Notes under the pieces: model-generated
The model's input: only the letters and a program-made list of their open reading frames with translations
Told to the model about the DNA's origin: nothing
The model's database searches: none
Source of the DNA: Caldithrix sp.
GTDB taxonomy: Bacteria; Zhuqueibacterota; Zhuqueibacteria; Thermofontimicrobiales; Sulfurfontimicrobiaceae
DNA length: 51,441 bases
Direction: 5' to 3'
Assembly (NCBI GenBank): GCA_020722815.1
Contig: DYKB01000051.1
Coordinates: 1 to 51,441 of the forward strand
Shown: piece after piece, positions 43,427 to 51,441 of the stretch
How positions within the stretch are numbered: the first letter of the stretch is position 1
Layout of the letters: every line of letters begins with the position of its first letter
Position numbers and translations under genes: made by a program

Positions 43427-43451
43427 GCGGAGAGAGCTTCTCTCTGACCGC
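43427..43451. terminator. Hairpin between convergent genes
   Basis: GCGGAGAGAG, loop CTT, then CTCTCTGACCGC (GA bulge) forms a 10-bp stem between the plus-strand glycosyltransferase and the minus-strand kinase, both of which end nearby. No T-run follows, so a terminator role is only suggested by position. Confidence 0.35.
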
Positions 43452-43507
43452 TTTGAACGCTTGATGAAAAAAATTTTTGGAATTATGGCTCACCATGAAC
43501 AAATATA

Positions 43508-45034
43508 TCAGGCATTCCGAGGAGCGACAATTTTTGCTTTATCATCCACCTTTTTCCCGGCTGGTTCAGCTACCGAATTTATTGGCAATTTAATACTAAA
43601 AGTCGTTTCAATCCCGGGCGTACTTTGCACACTAATTTCCCCGCCAAATTGTTTAATAATTTGATAGCTAATCCACAGGCCTAAACCTGTTCCTTTACCC
43701 GGCGCTTTGGTACTAAAAAAGGGAGTGAATAGCTGTTTCATGTTTTCAGCTGTAATTCCACAACCGTTATCCTTGATATGAATTTCAATTTTCTCGCCGG
43801 CATGTAATGAAATAATTTCGATTTTAGCATTTTCCTTATTTTCCAGTGCATCGCCTGAATTCAGAAGTAAATTTATGACTACCTGGAGAAATTGATCATA
43901 AGATAACCTCAATTCCGGCAGATTTTGTTGTAATTTTGTTTCAATCGTGATATACCGCAACCGATGATCATATTTTACAATTTTTACAGCATCCTGAATA
44001 ATTGAATTCACCTTCTGAATCGAAATAACAAAATTAGCCGGTCGGGAGAAGTCCACCAACTGACCAATTGTCCGATTAATACGTTCAACATGATCATAAA
44101 TGAGTTTTAACTTTTGTCGCTGCCAGAAGACATCACTTTTTTCATAAAGTAGCTGCGTTATAGAAATAATCGAATTCAGTGGATTTCCGACATCGTGGGC
44201 AATCCCAGCCGCTAATTTCCCAACGGCCGCGAGTTTTTCGGATTGTAAAATCTGATTTTCTAGATTAATTCTTTCCGTAATATCGCGCGCGATGACCGAA
44301 CTACCAACATATTCATTCTTTTCATTATAAATTGCGGTCCGGGTTAACGAAATAATAATTTTACGCCCATCGCGGGTGAGCCGGCTGGCCTGCCAATTCC
44401 TCAAGTAGCCTTTTCGTTTAACTTCTTCCGATATCCATTCAATCTCTTTTTGTGATTCCGTATCATCTGGCACGATTAATTTAATTTTCAATCCAATAAC
44501 TTCAACGGCACTATATCCATAAATTTCTTCCGCCCCACGATTCCACATAACGATTTTATTATTCTCATCCAAAATTATAATCGCATCGGCGGCATCCTGA
44601 AAAATATTTGCCATATATTTTTCATACTTTTTCAGGGCAAATTGACTACTTACCTTATCTGTCACATCACGCAGCAGAATGATAATGCCTGTAATTTCCC
44701 CTTTTTCATTCTGCCGCGGATAACCTCGGAGATCAATATAGTGAATCCCTTTGTAAAGTGTCTGATGTTGAAATGAAAAAATCTCGGCGCTTTCACCTTT
44801 TATAACCTTTTTTAAAGGCGCAATCAATCCTTCTGTTTCAAGAACAGGAAAAACATCTAATAAATTTTTACCCAGAATTTCGGATTCAGAAATTCCATAC
44901 AACTCTTCCAGGCGATCACTCCAGAAAATAATTTTTAACTCATTATCCAGAATAAGCATTCCGATATCTGAAAATTGAATTATTTCATTCAATTTGATAC
45001 AGGTTTCTAATCCAATTCCTGGAATTCGTTTCAT
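43508..45034 (-). CDS. Cytosolic PAS-PAS sensor histidine kinase
   Basis: 508 residues without signal or TM segment. PAS 1 (about 12-125: IGMLILDNELKIIFWSDRLE), PAS 2 (about 138-255: DAIIILDENNKIVMWNRGAE and the PAC segment YVGSSVIARDITERI), HisKA with His280 (LAAGIAHDVGNPLNSI) and HATPase_c with N, G1 and G2 boxes (INLLLNSGDALENKENAK, DNGCGITAENM, GKGTGLGLWIS). It resembles NtrB/AtoS-like kinases. No response regulator is adjacent, so it is an orphan. The C-terminal tail after the ATPase domain (about 15 residues, lysine-rich) is unusual. The signal, probably a bound cofactor or small molecule, is unknown. Confidence 0.92.
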   Translation of the reverse strand: MKRIPGIGLETCIKLNEIIQFSDIGMLILDNELKIIFWSDRLEELYGISESEILGKNLLDVFPVLETEGLIAPLKKVIKGESAEIFSFQHQTLYKGIHYIDLRGYPRQNEKGEITGIIILLRDVTDKVSSQFALKKYEKYMANIFQDAADAIIILDENNKIVMWNRGAEEIYGYSAVEVIGLKIKLIVPDDTESQKEIEWISEEVKRKGYLRNWQASRLTRDGRKIIISLTRTAIYNEKNEYVGSSVIARDITERINLENQILQSEKLAAVGKLAAGIAHDVGNPLNSIISITQLLYEKSDVFWQRQKLKLIYDHVERINRTIGQLVDFSRPANFVISIQKVNSIIQDAVKIVKYDHRLRYITIETKLQQNLPELRLSYDQFLQVVINLLLNSGDALENKENAKIEIISLHAGEKIEIHIKDNGCGITAENMKQLFTPFFSTKAPGKGTGLGLWISYQIIKQFGGEISVQSTPGIETTFSIKLPINSVAEPAGKKVDDKAKIVAPRNA

Positions 45035-45219
45035 ACTTTATTCAGCACCAATTTTTTTAAATAATAAAAATAATTAAATTATTCAACACCCGAATGAATA
45101 CTAAAGCCTGTTCAAACAAAGTGGTATAACATCAATAAATTAGCGGTATATAAAATTTTAAGTATTATTTCAATAATTTAACTCATCCCCACGCCGGCAG
45201 GTAAAAATTATAATTCATT

Positions 45220-45383
45220 AAAAAACAGATGAATAGCCACGAACTTTAACTCGTGGGTCAAATTGCTTCCAAAATTTAAAAGTGGATTTTGACCCTCTGG
45301 CGTATCATGACACGGGCTTAAAAGTCCGGTGATTAGGGGGTGCTTATGGAACAATGCGCTAAAGCTCGTGGCAATTCAATTGT
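45220..45383 (+). mobile_element. REP/BIME-like element, family C, copy 2
   Basis: Homologous over its length to 31256-31421: AAAAAACAGATGAATAGCC start, CCACGAACTTTAACTCGTGG palindrome, CGGGCTTAAAAGTCCGG hairpin, and GCTAAAGCTCGTGGCAATTC end. It is directly followed, with a one-base gap, by a family-B element. No target duplication is evident at this copy. Confidence 0.65.
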
Positions 45384-45384
45384 A

Positions 45385-45537
45385 CCTAAAATTCTAAAAT
45401 GGAAATTTGTAAGGGTATGAATCAATGAAAGACCCCCATTTTCGCTTTTTGAAAATGGGAGAGATACAGCGGGGGTCAATTTCCCACTGAAAGCGAGTTC
45501 TCCGAAGAAAAAACGTTTCATTTTAGAATTTCAGGTT
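45385..45537. repeat. Inverted-repeat element, family B, copy 4 (complete)
   Basis: Left end CCTAAAATTCTAAAATGG, right end CATTTTAGAATTTCAGG. Inside are ATGAATCAATGAAAGACCCC, a CCCCCATTTTCGC/GAAAATGGG hairpin and GCGGGGGTCAATTTCCCACT. Its last 51 bp equal the first 51 bp of the window. The spacer 45035-45670 otherwise contains no gene. Confidence 0.7.
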
Positions 45538-45670
45538 GTAATTTATATTTTTATCCTCTTAGTCTAACAGCAATGTCGGCTCTTTCTCTTTTTAAGAAAA
45601 AGGGGCCGGAGGATGAGCTCAAATTTTTATTTTCATTTCTATTTGAACCGGCGTTGCTCCTTCCACTTTA

Positions 45671-48600
45671 CTAATTTTTTTCTTTAGATTCGGAATCAAT
45701 CCCATGGGTGATATTAAAAATAATATTTTGTAACTCTTTCATTTTATATGGTTTACTAATAAAACCTTTGAAACCGTAATTCTGATAGTTCGCCATAATG
45801 GGATCATTAAAATACCCACTGGAGACAATCGCCCTTACGGTTGGATCTACCATCAAAAGCTCTTTGATAGTCTCTTTTCCCCCCATTCCACCAGGAATGG
45901 TTAAATCCATAATCACTAATAAATAGGGTCGATTTTCATTTTTGGCTTTCTGATATAATTGAATGGCCTCATTTCCCTCTTTGGCAAAATCGACCTGATA
46001 GCCAAAACGCGTTAGCAATTTACCAAGAACCTGGCGAACAATCAGTTCATCGTCCATAACCAATATTCGACCATCACCCATAATTTTTTGTGATGTCGTC
46101 GACTCAATCGACAGGACTGCGTCCGGTATCGCCGGCAGATAAAATTGAACCAGGGTTCCAAAACCGGCTTCTGATTCGATTAAAATATGTCCCTTATGTT
46201 TCTTGATGATAGAATATGAAATTGCCAGTCCAAGGCCACTTCCTTTGGGTTTGGTCGTAAAATATGGATCAAAAACCTTAGGCAAGACATGCCCCGGAAT
46301 CCCGATACCCTGGTCTTGAAGTACCACTTTTACATAATTTCCCGGTGCAAGCGGCAGTGGAGTATCTGGCGGGAGCTGAACATTTTCAGCGCGCACAACG
46401 ACCCTTCCACCATCGGGCATGGCTTGAAGTGCGTTAATCGCCAAATTATTGACGACCTGACTAATTTGTCCCACATCAATCGGAGCCAGCCATAAATCTT
46501 GTGGAATATGAAACTCACAACGGACATTTGAACCACGGAAGACAAATCGAATCGTATCATGGATAAGTTCTGCAATCGATGCTGTTTTTTTAATCGGTAA
46601 TCCACCTTTTGAAAAGGTTAATAGTTGTTGGGTCAGTTCACTCGCGCGACCAGCGGCCATTTCTGCTTCATTTAAAATTTCGAAACTCTCCCCATCATGG
46701 GCAATATTCATTTTTATCAGATGAATATTCCCGATAATTGCGGTGAGAATGTTATTAAAATCATGCGCAATTCCAGCAGCCAGAATTCCCAATGACTCGA
46801 GCTTGCTGGCCTTACTCAGTTCGGCTTCCATCGTTTTATGTTCGGTAATATCTTTAAGGATAATTAAAAATCCGGTCGCTTCATCATGATTTGCTGAGTT
46901 GAATGGGGTCATCAGGATATCCAGATAAATAGTTCCACTTTTTTGAGTCGAAAAGCGTTTGAGATTCTTGACTTTCTCAAAATCGTAAACAACCTCCCGT
47001 TTTACAATTTTGCCTTGACGTAAATCATCTTTAATAGCATCGGAAAAATTAGGATTTTCAAACAAATCAAGTCCCTGGATATCTTTTAATTCGTGACAAC
47101 CAAAGATCTCCAGACTTGCCGGGTTGGCATCGATTAATTTACCCTTTGAATCGTAGATTTCGATGCCAACGGGAGATTTTTCAAAAATACTTCGAAATTT
47201 TTCTTCATTTGCCTGGATGGCAGCCTCTGCTCTTTTCTGCTCGTATATATCACGGTTAATGCCAACCAATCCCATAATGTTGCCGTCTTTATCCAACCAA
47301 GGTATTTTTGAACTCGAGAACCATCCTCCATCCGGTGTTTGGATAATTTTATGCATAATTGACTGACTGTTACGGATTAATTGTTGTTCCTCATCGTAAT
47401 ATTTTTGAGCTAATTCAGGCGCAAAAATATCAAAATCGCTTTTGCCGATTATTTCTTCCGATTTATTAAATCCCCAAATTTCGGTGACGGCTTTATTGGT
47501 CACCACAAAGCGGGATTGAAGGTCTTTGGCATAAATTTCATCTGGTATCAAATCAATCACTGTCCGTAACAAATTTCGCTCTTCTGCCAGAGCCTTTTCC
47601 GCCCGTTTTTGTTCCTGAATGGCCAGCGCAACAGAAATAAGATCCGCTAATGAACCTGCAAAATTTTGCTCATCTATTGTCCAGTATCGCTTTTCCCCCT
47701 GATTTTCACTACATATAATCCCAATAATTTTACCGGCGTGACGAATTGGAGCATCTAAAGTAGAGGCGATTTCTCTTTTTGTATTCAGGAAATACCCGAC
47801 TAATTCCTGAAATCGAGCATCATGATAGACATCATGAATAGCCAGGGTTCTTTCTTCGCTCAAGGCTTTGAAATAATTTGAATATTTCTGAATTTCAAGT
47901 TCATCACCCGGCAAGTGTTGATTTTTTTCAAAATCATATAAATCGACACACTGAATTTTTGTCCGATCAGAATTATATAGCCAGAGTCCCACCCAACTAA
48001 CATCCAAAGTTGTGGCGGCTGTTTCTGTAAATTTTTTAAGTACTTCATAAAGATTTTGGCTTTCAAAAGTCTCTAAATTGGCCAATTCCATGAGAACTTG
48101 ATTTTGTTTCCGTAGCCGGGTTTCAGAAGCTTTGAGTTGCGCCGTTCTTTCCTGTACTTTTATTTCAAGCATCGCGGCATATTTTCTCTCGGCGACTATT
48201 CTATAACTACTTAATATTATTAAGCTTGTAAGAAAAAAAGAAATAATATAAAACCACCAGGTTTTCCAGAATGGAAGTTGAATAATGATGGCACCGGAAG
48301 ATTTAACCGGACTCCAGCTACCAACCGCATTTTGTCCCTGAATTTTAAATTGATAATTTCCTGAAGGTAAATTGTTATAGCGTGCCTGAAAAGGTGCCGT
48401 TAACTTTTCAACGCGCCATTGGTTATCAAATCCCTCTAATTTTGTCCTGACCATTATATGATTTTCATCGACAAAGGATATACAATTAAAATTAAAAATT
48501 AAATTATTTTCCGTATAATTTAATTTCATATTATGATAAGCGGAGCGTTTTTCACCATTAATCTCGACGCTGGCCAATTCAACTATCGGTGGGGCTATCA

Positions 48601-50524
48601 TTTCTGGTTCTATGTCAAACTCTTCCCGATAACATGAAACGCCCAGATCACTTCCAATCCAGACATGGCCCAGATAATCAACCAATCCGGCAGAACGGTT
48701 CGTTTCCTGGCCGGCGAATCCATCCCGCACCGTGAACTCACGATGGTTATCCCCATCCCAGCGAATTACACCATTATCCGTCCCAAACCAGAGTCGACCT
48801 TTTCGATCTTTGATAATCAAATAAACCGGCCGATTAATTTCAAAATTTTTCCGACGAAATTTTGTCAAAAGGCCATCCTGAACTTCATACAAACCATCCA
48901 GAGTTCCAACCAGAATCCGGTTTGTTGAATCATTTAAAATCGAATATACATTATTAGCCATGTTGACATGCGGATGGGCATATTGCTTTACAGGTTTTGA
49001 ATATTCATAATGCAAAACGCCCAGATTACTCGTCGCCATGAAAATTGAATTGTTCCTACCAGGAAAAAGTTTTCGGATAAAAACTTTATTGAAACGACCT
49101 AAATTCAACTCGACGAATTTTTCGCCATCAAATCGCTGCAAGCCCATTTTGGAACAAGTCCAAATCTGATAATTTTTATCAATAAAAATAGACGTGATAT
49201 TCTTACCGAGACCATTTTTATCATTAAACCACTCAATATCACCATTTAATGAAATTTTAGCGAGTCCAAGATTGTTGACGGCCACCCAAATATTTTGATA
49301 TTGATCCATAGCCAGATCAAGTACTCGGGTATCTGATTCATTAAAATTTTGTTCATCCTGAAAATTTATGGTTTTGAACTTTACACCATCATAAAAAGTT
49401 AAGCCATTAATATGGCCAAAAACCAGGTGACCCGGCGCCGATTCAAGGATCGCGGTGACTTCGTTTTTATAAAGTCCATGCGTTTTATTATAATTCGCGA
49501 AACGGGTACTAATAAGTTTACTGACGCCTCGATGACTCGTGATCCATAAATTTCTTTCCCGATCAATAAATAAAGAGGTCGCTCCCAGTGTTATTAATCC
49601 ATTTTCAATAGTTAATCGTGTTTGTATTTTCGAGTCGGCGGCCAGATGATAAAGTGTATAAATATTCCCAAAATATAGTCCCCCAAAAAGGTCTGGTTGA
49701 ATTATCAGGGGATAGATCGAGTAATCCGGAAAATCGATTTTTTTCGAAAAAAGAAAAAATTGTTCATTTCGAATATAACCAACCCAGGTTTTACCAAGGA
49801 GCCATATTTTCCAATCCGATGTCGATTTAAGATTGGTCGGTTCCAAAGCAATTGCCATTAAATCCAGATCCGGTAAACTTATTTTTTGATTTATCGAATT
49901 GTCGATTTTGTTATTTTTGAAATTTAAAATTGAAATACCATTTTCAGTTGCTACATAAAAAGCGCCTTTAAAAAAAACAATTCCGCGAACACTCCAGCCG
50001 GCAAGCCCATTATCGGGTGAAAAATGTTTCCATTCTGAATTCTCATACAAAAAAAGACCATAATTTGAGGTTCCAGCGGTAACTTTTTTGGTGATACCAT
50101 CAGCATGCGATTTTAAAGCTGTTATTCGCTGTATCTTTCCATGCTCAACCCTGGGTTGAGGTACTGAATGCCACTTGTTTTCAGAAAAAAAGGCAACACG
50201 AAGATGTGGTAAATTTGAGAGCGTCCAGACTGTATTCGATGAATCAATATCCAACTTCAAATAAGAGAGATCTTGTAAGCCAGCCGAAGCAGAGTAGACC
50301 ATCCATCTACTACCATCATAAACAGAAATTCCTGCGCGGGTGGCGAACCACATTTGACCGGCGGAATCCTGCTTTACATCATAAGTGGTTGAACTTGACA
50401 GACCACTTGCTTCAGTATAGGTATGAAAATGATACTGCTGTGAAAATAATGTAAAACAAGATATCAGCCAAAAAAGAATCTGGAACTGAATCCTAACGTG
50501 ATAGGTATCAATTGATTTCATCAT
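45671..50524 (-). CDS. Giant propeller-type hybrid sensor kinase (Reg_prop, Y_Y_Y, GAF, PAS, PAS, HisKA, HATPase, REC)
   Basis: 1617 residues. Signal peptide (QILFWLISCFTLFSQ), periplasmic Reg_prop propellers to about 660 (VKQDSAGQMWFATRAGISVY, HVWIGSDLGVSCY), Y_Y_Y domain (about 675-743), TM helix (about 753-775), then in the cytosol GAF (about 815-975), PAS (about 983-1098), PAS (about 1100-1238), HisKA with His near 1254 (LAAGIAHDFNNILTAI), HATPase_c (DQGIGIPGHVLPKVFDPYF) and a C-terminal receiver with Asp near 1538 (LVIMDLTIPGGMGG). Classical hybrid HTCS proteins end in an AraC HTH; this one ends in the receiver, so it needs a phosphotransfer partner or acts through protein contact. Its sensor half closely parallels that of the kinase at 36428. 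Downstream partner not present in the window. Confidence 0.93.
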   Translation of the reverse strand: MMKSIDTYHVRIQFQILFWLISCFTLFSQQYHFHTYTEASGLSSSTTYDVKQDSAGQMWFATRAGISVYDGSRWMVYSASAGLQDLSYLKLDIDSSNTVWTLSNLPHLRVAFFSENKWHSVPQPRVEHGKIQRITALKSHADGITKKVTAGTSNYGLFLYENSEWKHFSPDNGLAGWSVRGIVFFKGAFYVATENGISILNFKNNKIDNSINQKISLPDLDLMAIALEPTNLKSTSDWKIWLLGKTWVGYIRNEQFFLFSKKIDFPDYSIYPLIIQPDLFGGLYFGNIYTLYHLAADSKIQTRLTIENGLITLGATSLFIDRERNLWITSHRGVSKLISTRFANYNKTHGLYKNEVTAILESAPGHLVFGHINGLTFYDGVKFKTINFQDEQNFNESDTRVLDLAMDQYQNIWVAVNNLGLAKISLNGDIEWFNDKNGLGKNITSIFIDKNYQIWTCSKMGLQRFDGEKFVELNLGRFNKVFIRKLFPGRNNSIFMATSNLGVLHYEYSKPVKQYAHPHVNMANNVYSILNDSTNRILVGTLDGLYEVQDGLLTKFRRKNFEINRPVYLIIKDRKGRLWFGTDNGVIRWDGDNHREFTVRDGFAGQETNRSAGLVDYLGHVWIGSDLGVSCYREEFDIEPEMIAPPIVELASVEINGEKRSAYHNMKLNYTENNLIFNFNCISFVDENHIMVRTKLEGFDNQWRVEKLTAPFQARYNNLPSGNYQFKIQGQNAVGSWSPVKSSGAIIIQLPFWKTWWFYIISFFLTSLIILSSYRIVAERKYAAMLEIKVQERTAQLKASETRLRKQNQVLMELANLETFESQNLYEVLKKFTETAATTLDVSWVGLWLYNSDRTKIQCVDLYDFEKNQHLPGDELEIQKYSNYFKALSEERTLAIHDVYHDARFQELVGYFLNTKREIASTLDAPIRHAGKIIGIICSENQGEKRYWTIDEQNFAGSLADLISVALAIQEQKRAEKALAEERNLLRTVIDLIPDEIYAKDLQSRFVVTNKAVTEIWGFNKSEEIIGKSDFDIFAPELAQKYYDEEQQLIRNSQSIMHKIIQTPDGGWFSSSKIPWLDKDGNIMGLVGINRDIYEQKRAEAAIQANEEKFRSIFEKSPVGIEIYDSKGKLIDANPASLEIFGCHELKDIQGLDLFENPNFSDAIKDDLRQGKIVKREVVYDFEKVKNLKRFSTQKSGTIYLDILMTPFNSANHDEATGFLIILKDITEHKTMEAELSKASKLESLGILAAGIAHDFNNILTAIIGNIHLIKMNIAHDGESFEILNEAEMAAGRASELTQQLLTFSKGGLPIKKTASIAELIHDTIRFVFRGSNVRCEFHIPQDLWLAPIDVGQISQVVNNLAINALQAMPDGGRVVVRAENVQLPPDTPLPLAPGNYVKVVLQDQGIGIPGHVLPKVFDPYFTTKPKGSGLGLAISYSIIKKHKGHILIESEAGFGTLVQFYLPAIPDAVLSIESTTSQKIMGDGRILVMDDELIVRQVLGKLLTRFGYQVDFAKEGNEAIQLYQKAKNENRPYLLVIMDLTIPGGMGGKETIKELLMVDPTVRAIVSSGYFNDPIMANYQNYGFKGFISKPYKMKELQNIIFNITHGIDSESKEKN

Positions 50525-50928
50525 ACCAAACTATTAGACCGTATATGAAATACCCCTGTTAAAGGCAACCAAGAAGCATACAGGTAAATGACTTATATTA
50601 TAAAATAAAATTTATTTTTGAGAAAAGCAAGCGAATAGTTCGTAACTGTAACAGCGCAAAAGAATTACCTTAAAGGAGGATGTTCTTATCAGATTCAAAT
50701 CGATGATACCAATAATTAATGAACAAAAATTAAAATTTGGCTTCAAATCTTCCCGACCTAAAGCAAGGTATTCACAGGGGAGTTAACGCTGTTTGTGAAA
50801 ATAGAAGTAAACAGAAAGAAAAATATGAAGGTATTGTTTTAAGAATGAAAATAAAACAGCAATAATTTTGAAACATGAGCCATAAAAAACTTCAGAAAAA
50901 TGCAGACAAGCAAAACAGGGGAGTATAC
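50525..50928. other. Spacer between hybrid kinase and rRNA operon end
   Basis: About 400 bp with no gene on either strand. It must contain the promoter of the minus-strand hybrid kinase. AAAGGAGGATGTTC at about 50674 resembles a ribosome binding site on the plus strand but leads only to a very short frame. No repeat copy recognised. Confidence 0.45.
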
Positions 50929-50936
50929 AAAAAAAA
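50929..50936 (-). terminator. T-run directly after 5S rRNA
   Basis: On the minus strand eight T residues follow immediately after the 8-bp terminal stem of 5S rRNA (TCCGGTGA with TCACCGGA). The 5S stem plus T-run would make a simple intrinsic terminator for the rRNA operon. Confidence 0.55.
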
Positions 50937-51052
50937 TCCGGTGACGACCTACTCTCCCACACAGTCTCCCATGCAGTACCATCGGCGCGAGCGGGCTTAA
51001 CGACTCTGTTCGGAATGGGAAGAGGTGTGACCCCGCTGCAATAATCACCGGA
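50937..51052 (-). rRNA. rrf: 5S ribosomal RNA
   Basis: On the minus strand the 116-nt sequence starts TCCGGTGATTATTGCAGCGG, contains the conserved CCCATTCCGAACAGAG loop region and GCCGATGGTACTGC, and ends GTCACCGGA. The two ends pair in an 8-bp terminal stem, which sets the boundaries. It lies about 70 bp after the 23S 3' end, as in a standard 16S-23S-5S operon read leftward. Confidence 0.95.
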
Positions 51053-51121
51053 AGATTTTATTAAAATTATGCGTTGGCGAAAAAAAATTTAAGCCATTAG
51101 CCATCTGCTCCTTAGGTAGAT

Positions 51122-51441
51122 CTTCGAAAGGCACACGACCTATTAGTACTACTCGGCTAAATGTATTACTACACTTACACCTGTAGCCTATCGACCTTGT
51201 CATCTTCAAGGGGTCTTCAGTTCCTGACGGAAGGGATATCTCATCTTGGGGTGGGTTTCGCACTTAGATGCCTTCAGCGCTTATCCCGTCCGAACATAGC
51301 TACCCAGCCATGCCACTGGCGTGACAACTGGTGCACTAGGGGTTCGTCCACTCCGGTCCTCTCGTACTAAGAGCAGCGCCCCGCAGATATCCTACGCCCA
51401 CGACAGATAGGGACCGAACTGTCTCACGACGTTCTAAACCC
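51122..51441 (-). rRNA. rrl: 23S ribosomal RNA, 3' end (partial)
   Basis: The minus strand carries the end of domain VI of 23S rRNA, including the sarcin-ricin loop (AGTACGAGAGGACC, at about 51355-51368) and the 3'-terminal GTACTAATAGGTCGTGTGCC. The gene runs off the right edge, so only about 320 nt are present. The exact 3' end is uncertain by several bases. Short ORFs in this stretch are artefacts of rRNA sequence. Confidence 0.95.

Noticed and set aside
51045..51370. Short ORFs at the right edge on both strands
   Set aside because: They fall within 23S and 5S rRNA and the spacer between them.

Overview
The window reads as a chromosomal segment of a Gram-negative, non-proteobacterial bacterium, most likely from the Bacteroidota/Calditrichota/KSB1 (FCB-like) part of the tree. 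That placement is inference, from the giant beta-propeller (two-component regulator propeller plus Y_Y_Y) sensor kinases, the outer-membrane-type proteins, the AT-rich spacers full of small inverted-repeat elements, and the mixed gene repertoire. No taxonomic marker was searched; the partial 23S and the complete 5S rRNA at the right edge would settle it.

Layout. (1) 0.1-1.7 kb: gpmI on the minus strand. (2) 2.1-14.8 kb: a full branched-chain amino-acid locus on the plus strand, ilvD-ilvB-ilvN-ilvC-leuA-leuC-leuD-leuB-cimA plus a stand-alone pair of aspartokinase-type ACT domains. It starts with a consensus promoter, a short ORF packed with Ile/Leu codons, and three overlapping complementary segments that look like a transcription attenuator. 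CimA gives a threonine-independent route to 2-oxobutyrate, with LeuCD and LeuB probably shared between the leucine and isoleucine branches. Two copies of one small inverted-repeat element lie directly upstream of leuA and cimA, in opposite orientations. (3) 15-24.4 kb: assorted genes: a small helical protein, a membrane protein with a Nudix hydrolase, a membrane-anchored GAF-PP2C phosphatase, a SWIM zinc-finger protein, a LysM lytic transglycosylase, an EFR1-type ferredoxin/flavodoxin and a DUF2283 protein. (4) 24.5-31.6 kb: a decayed, repeat-rich stretch. Four genes carry frameshifts or an in-frame stop, between an intact S9 peptidase and a YkgJ-type cysteine-cluster protein. (5) 31.7-35.9 kb: a GH57 glucan-branching-type enzyme, an outer-membrane protein, an AEC transporter, a zinc-ribbon protein and a small unknown. 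(6) 36-50.5 kb: signalling genes: a receiver-only response regulator overlapping a propeller sensor kinase, a soluble PAS kinase, and a 1617-residue propeller hybrid kinase, with htpG and a double GT2 glycosyltransferase between them. (7) 50.9-51.4 kb: 5S rRNA and the 3' end of 23S rRNA, minus strand.

At least six families of short non-coding inverted-repeat (MITE/REP-like) elements are scattered through the spacers. Several show direct duplications of about 8 bp at their borders and some are nested. No transposase, CRISPR array, tRNA or phage gene was seen. The most unusual items are the putative Ile/Leu attenuator, the detached ACT pair behind cimA, the run of disrupted genes at 28.9-30.9 kb behind a palindromic operator-like site, and two paralogous propeller sensors that end in different output modules without any DNA-binding domain.
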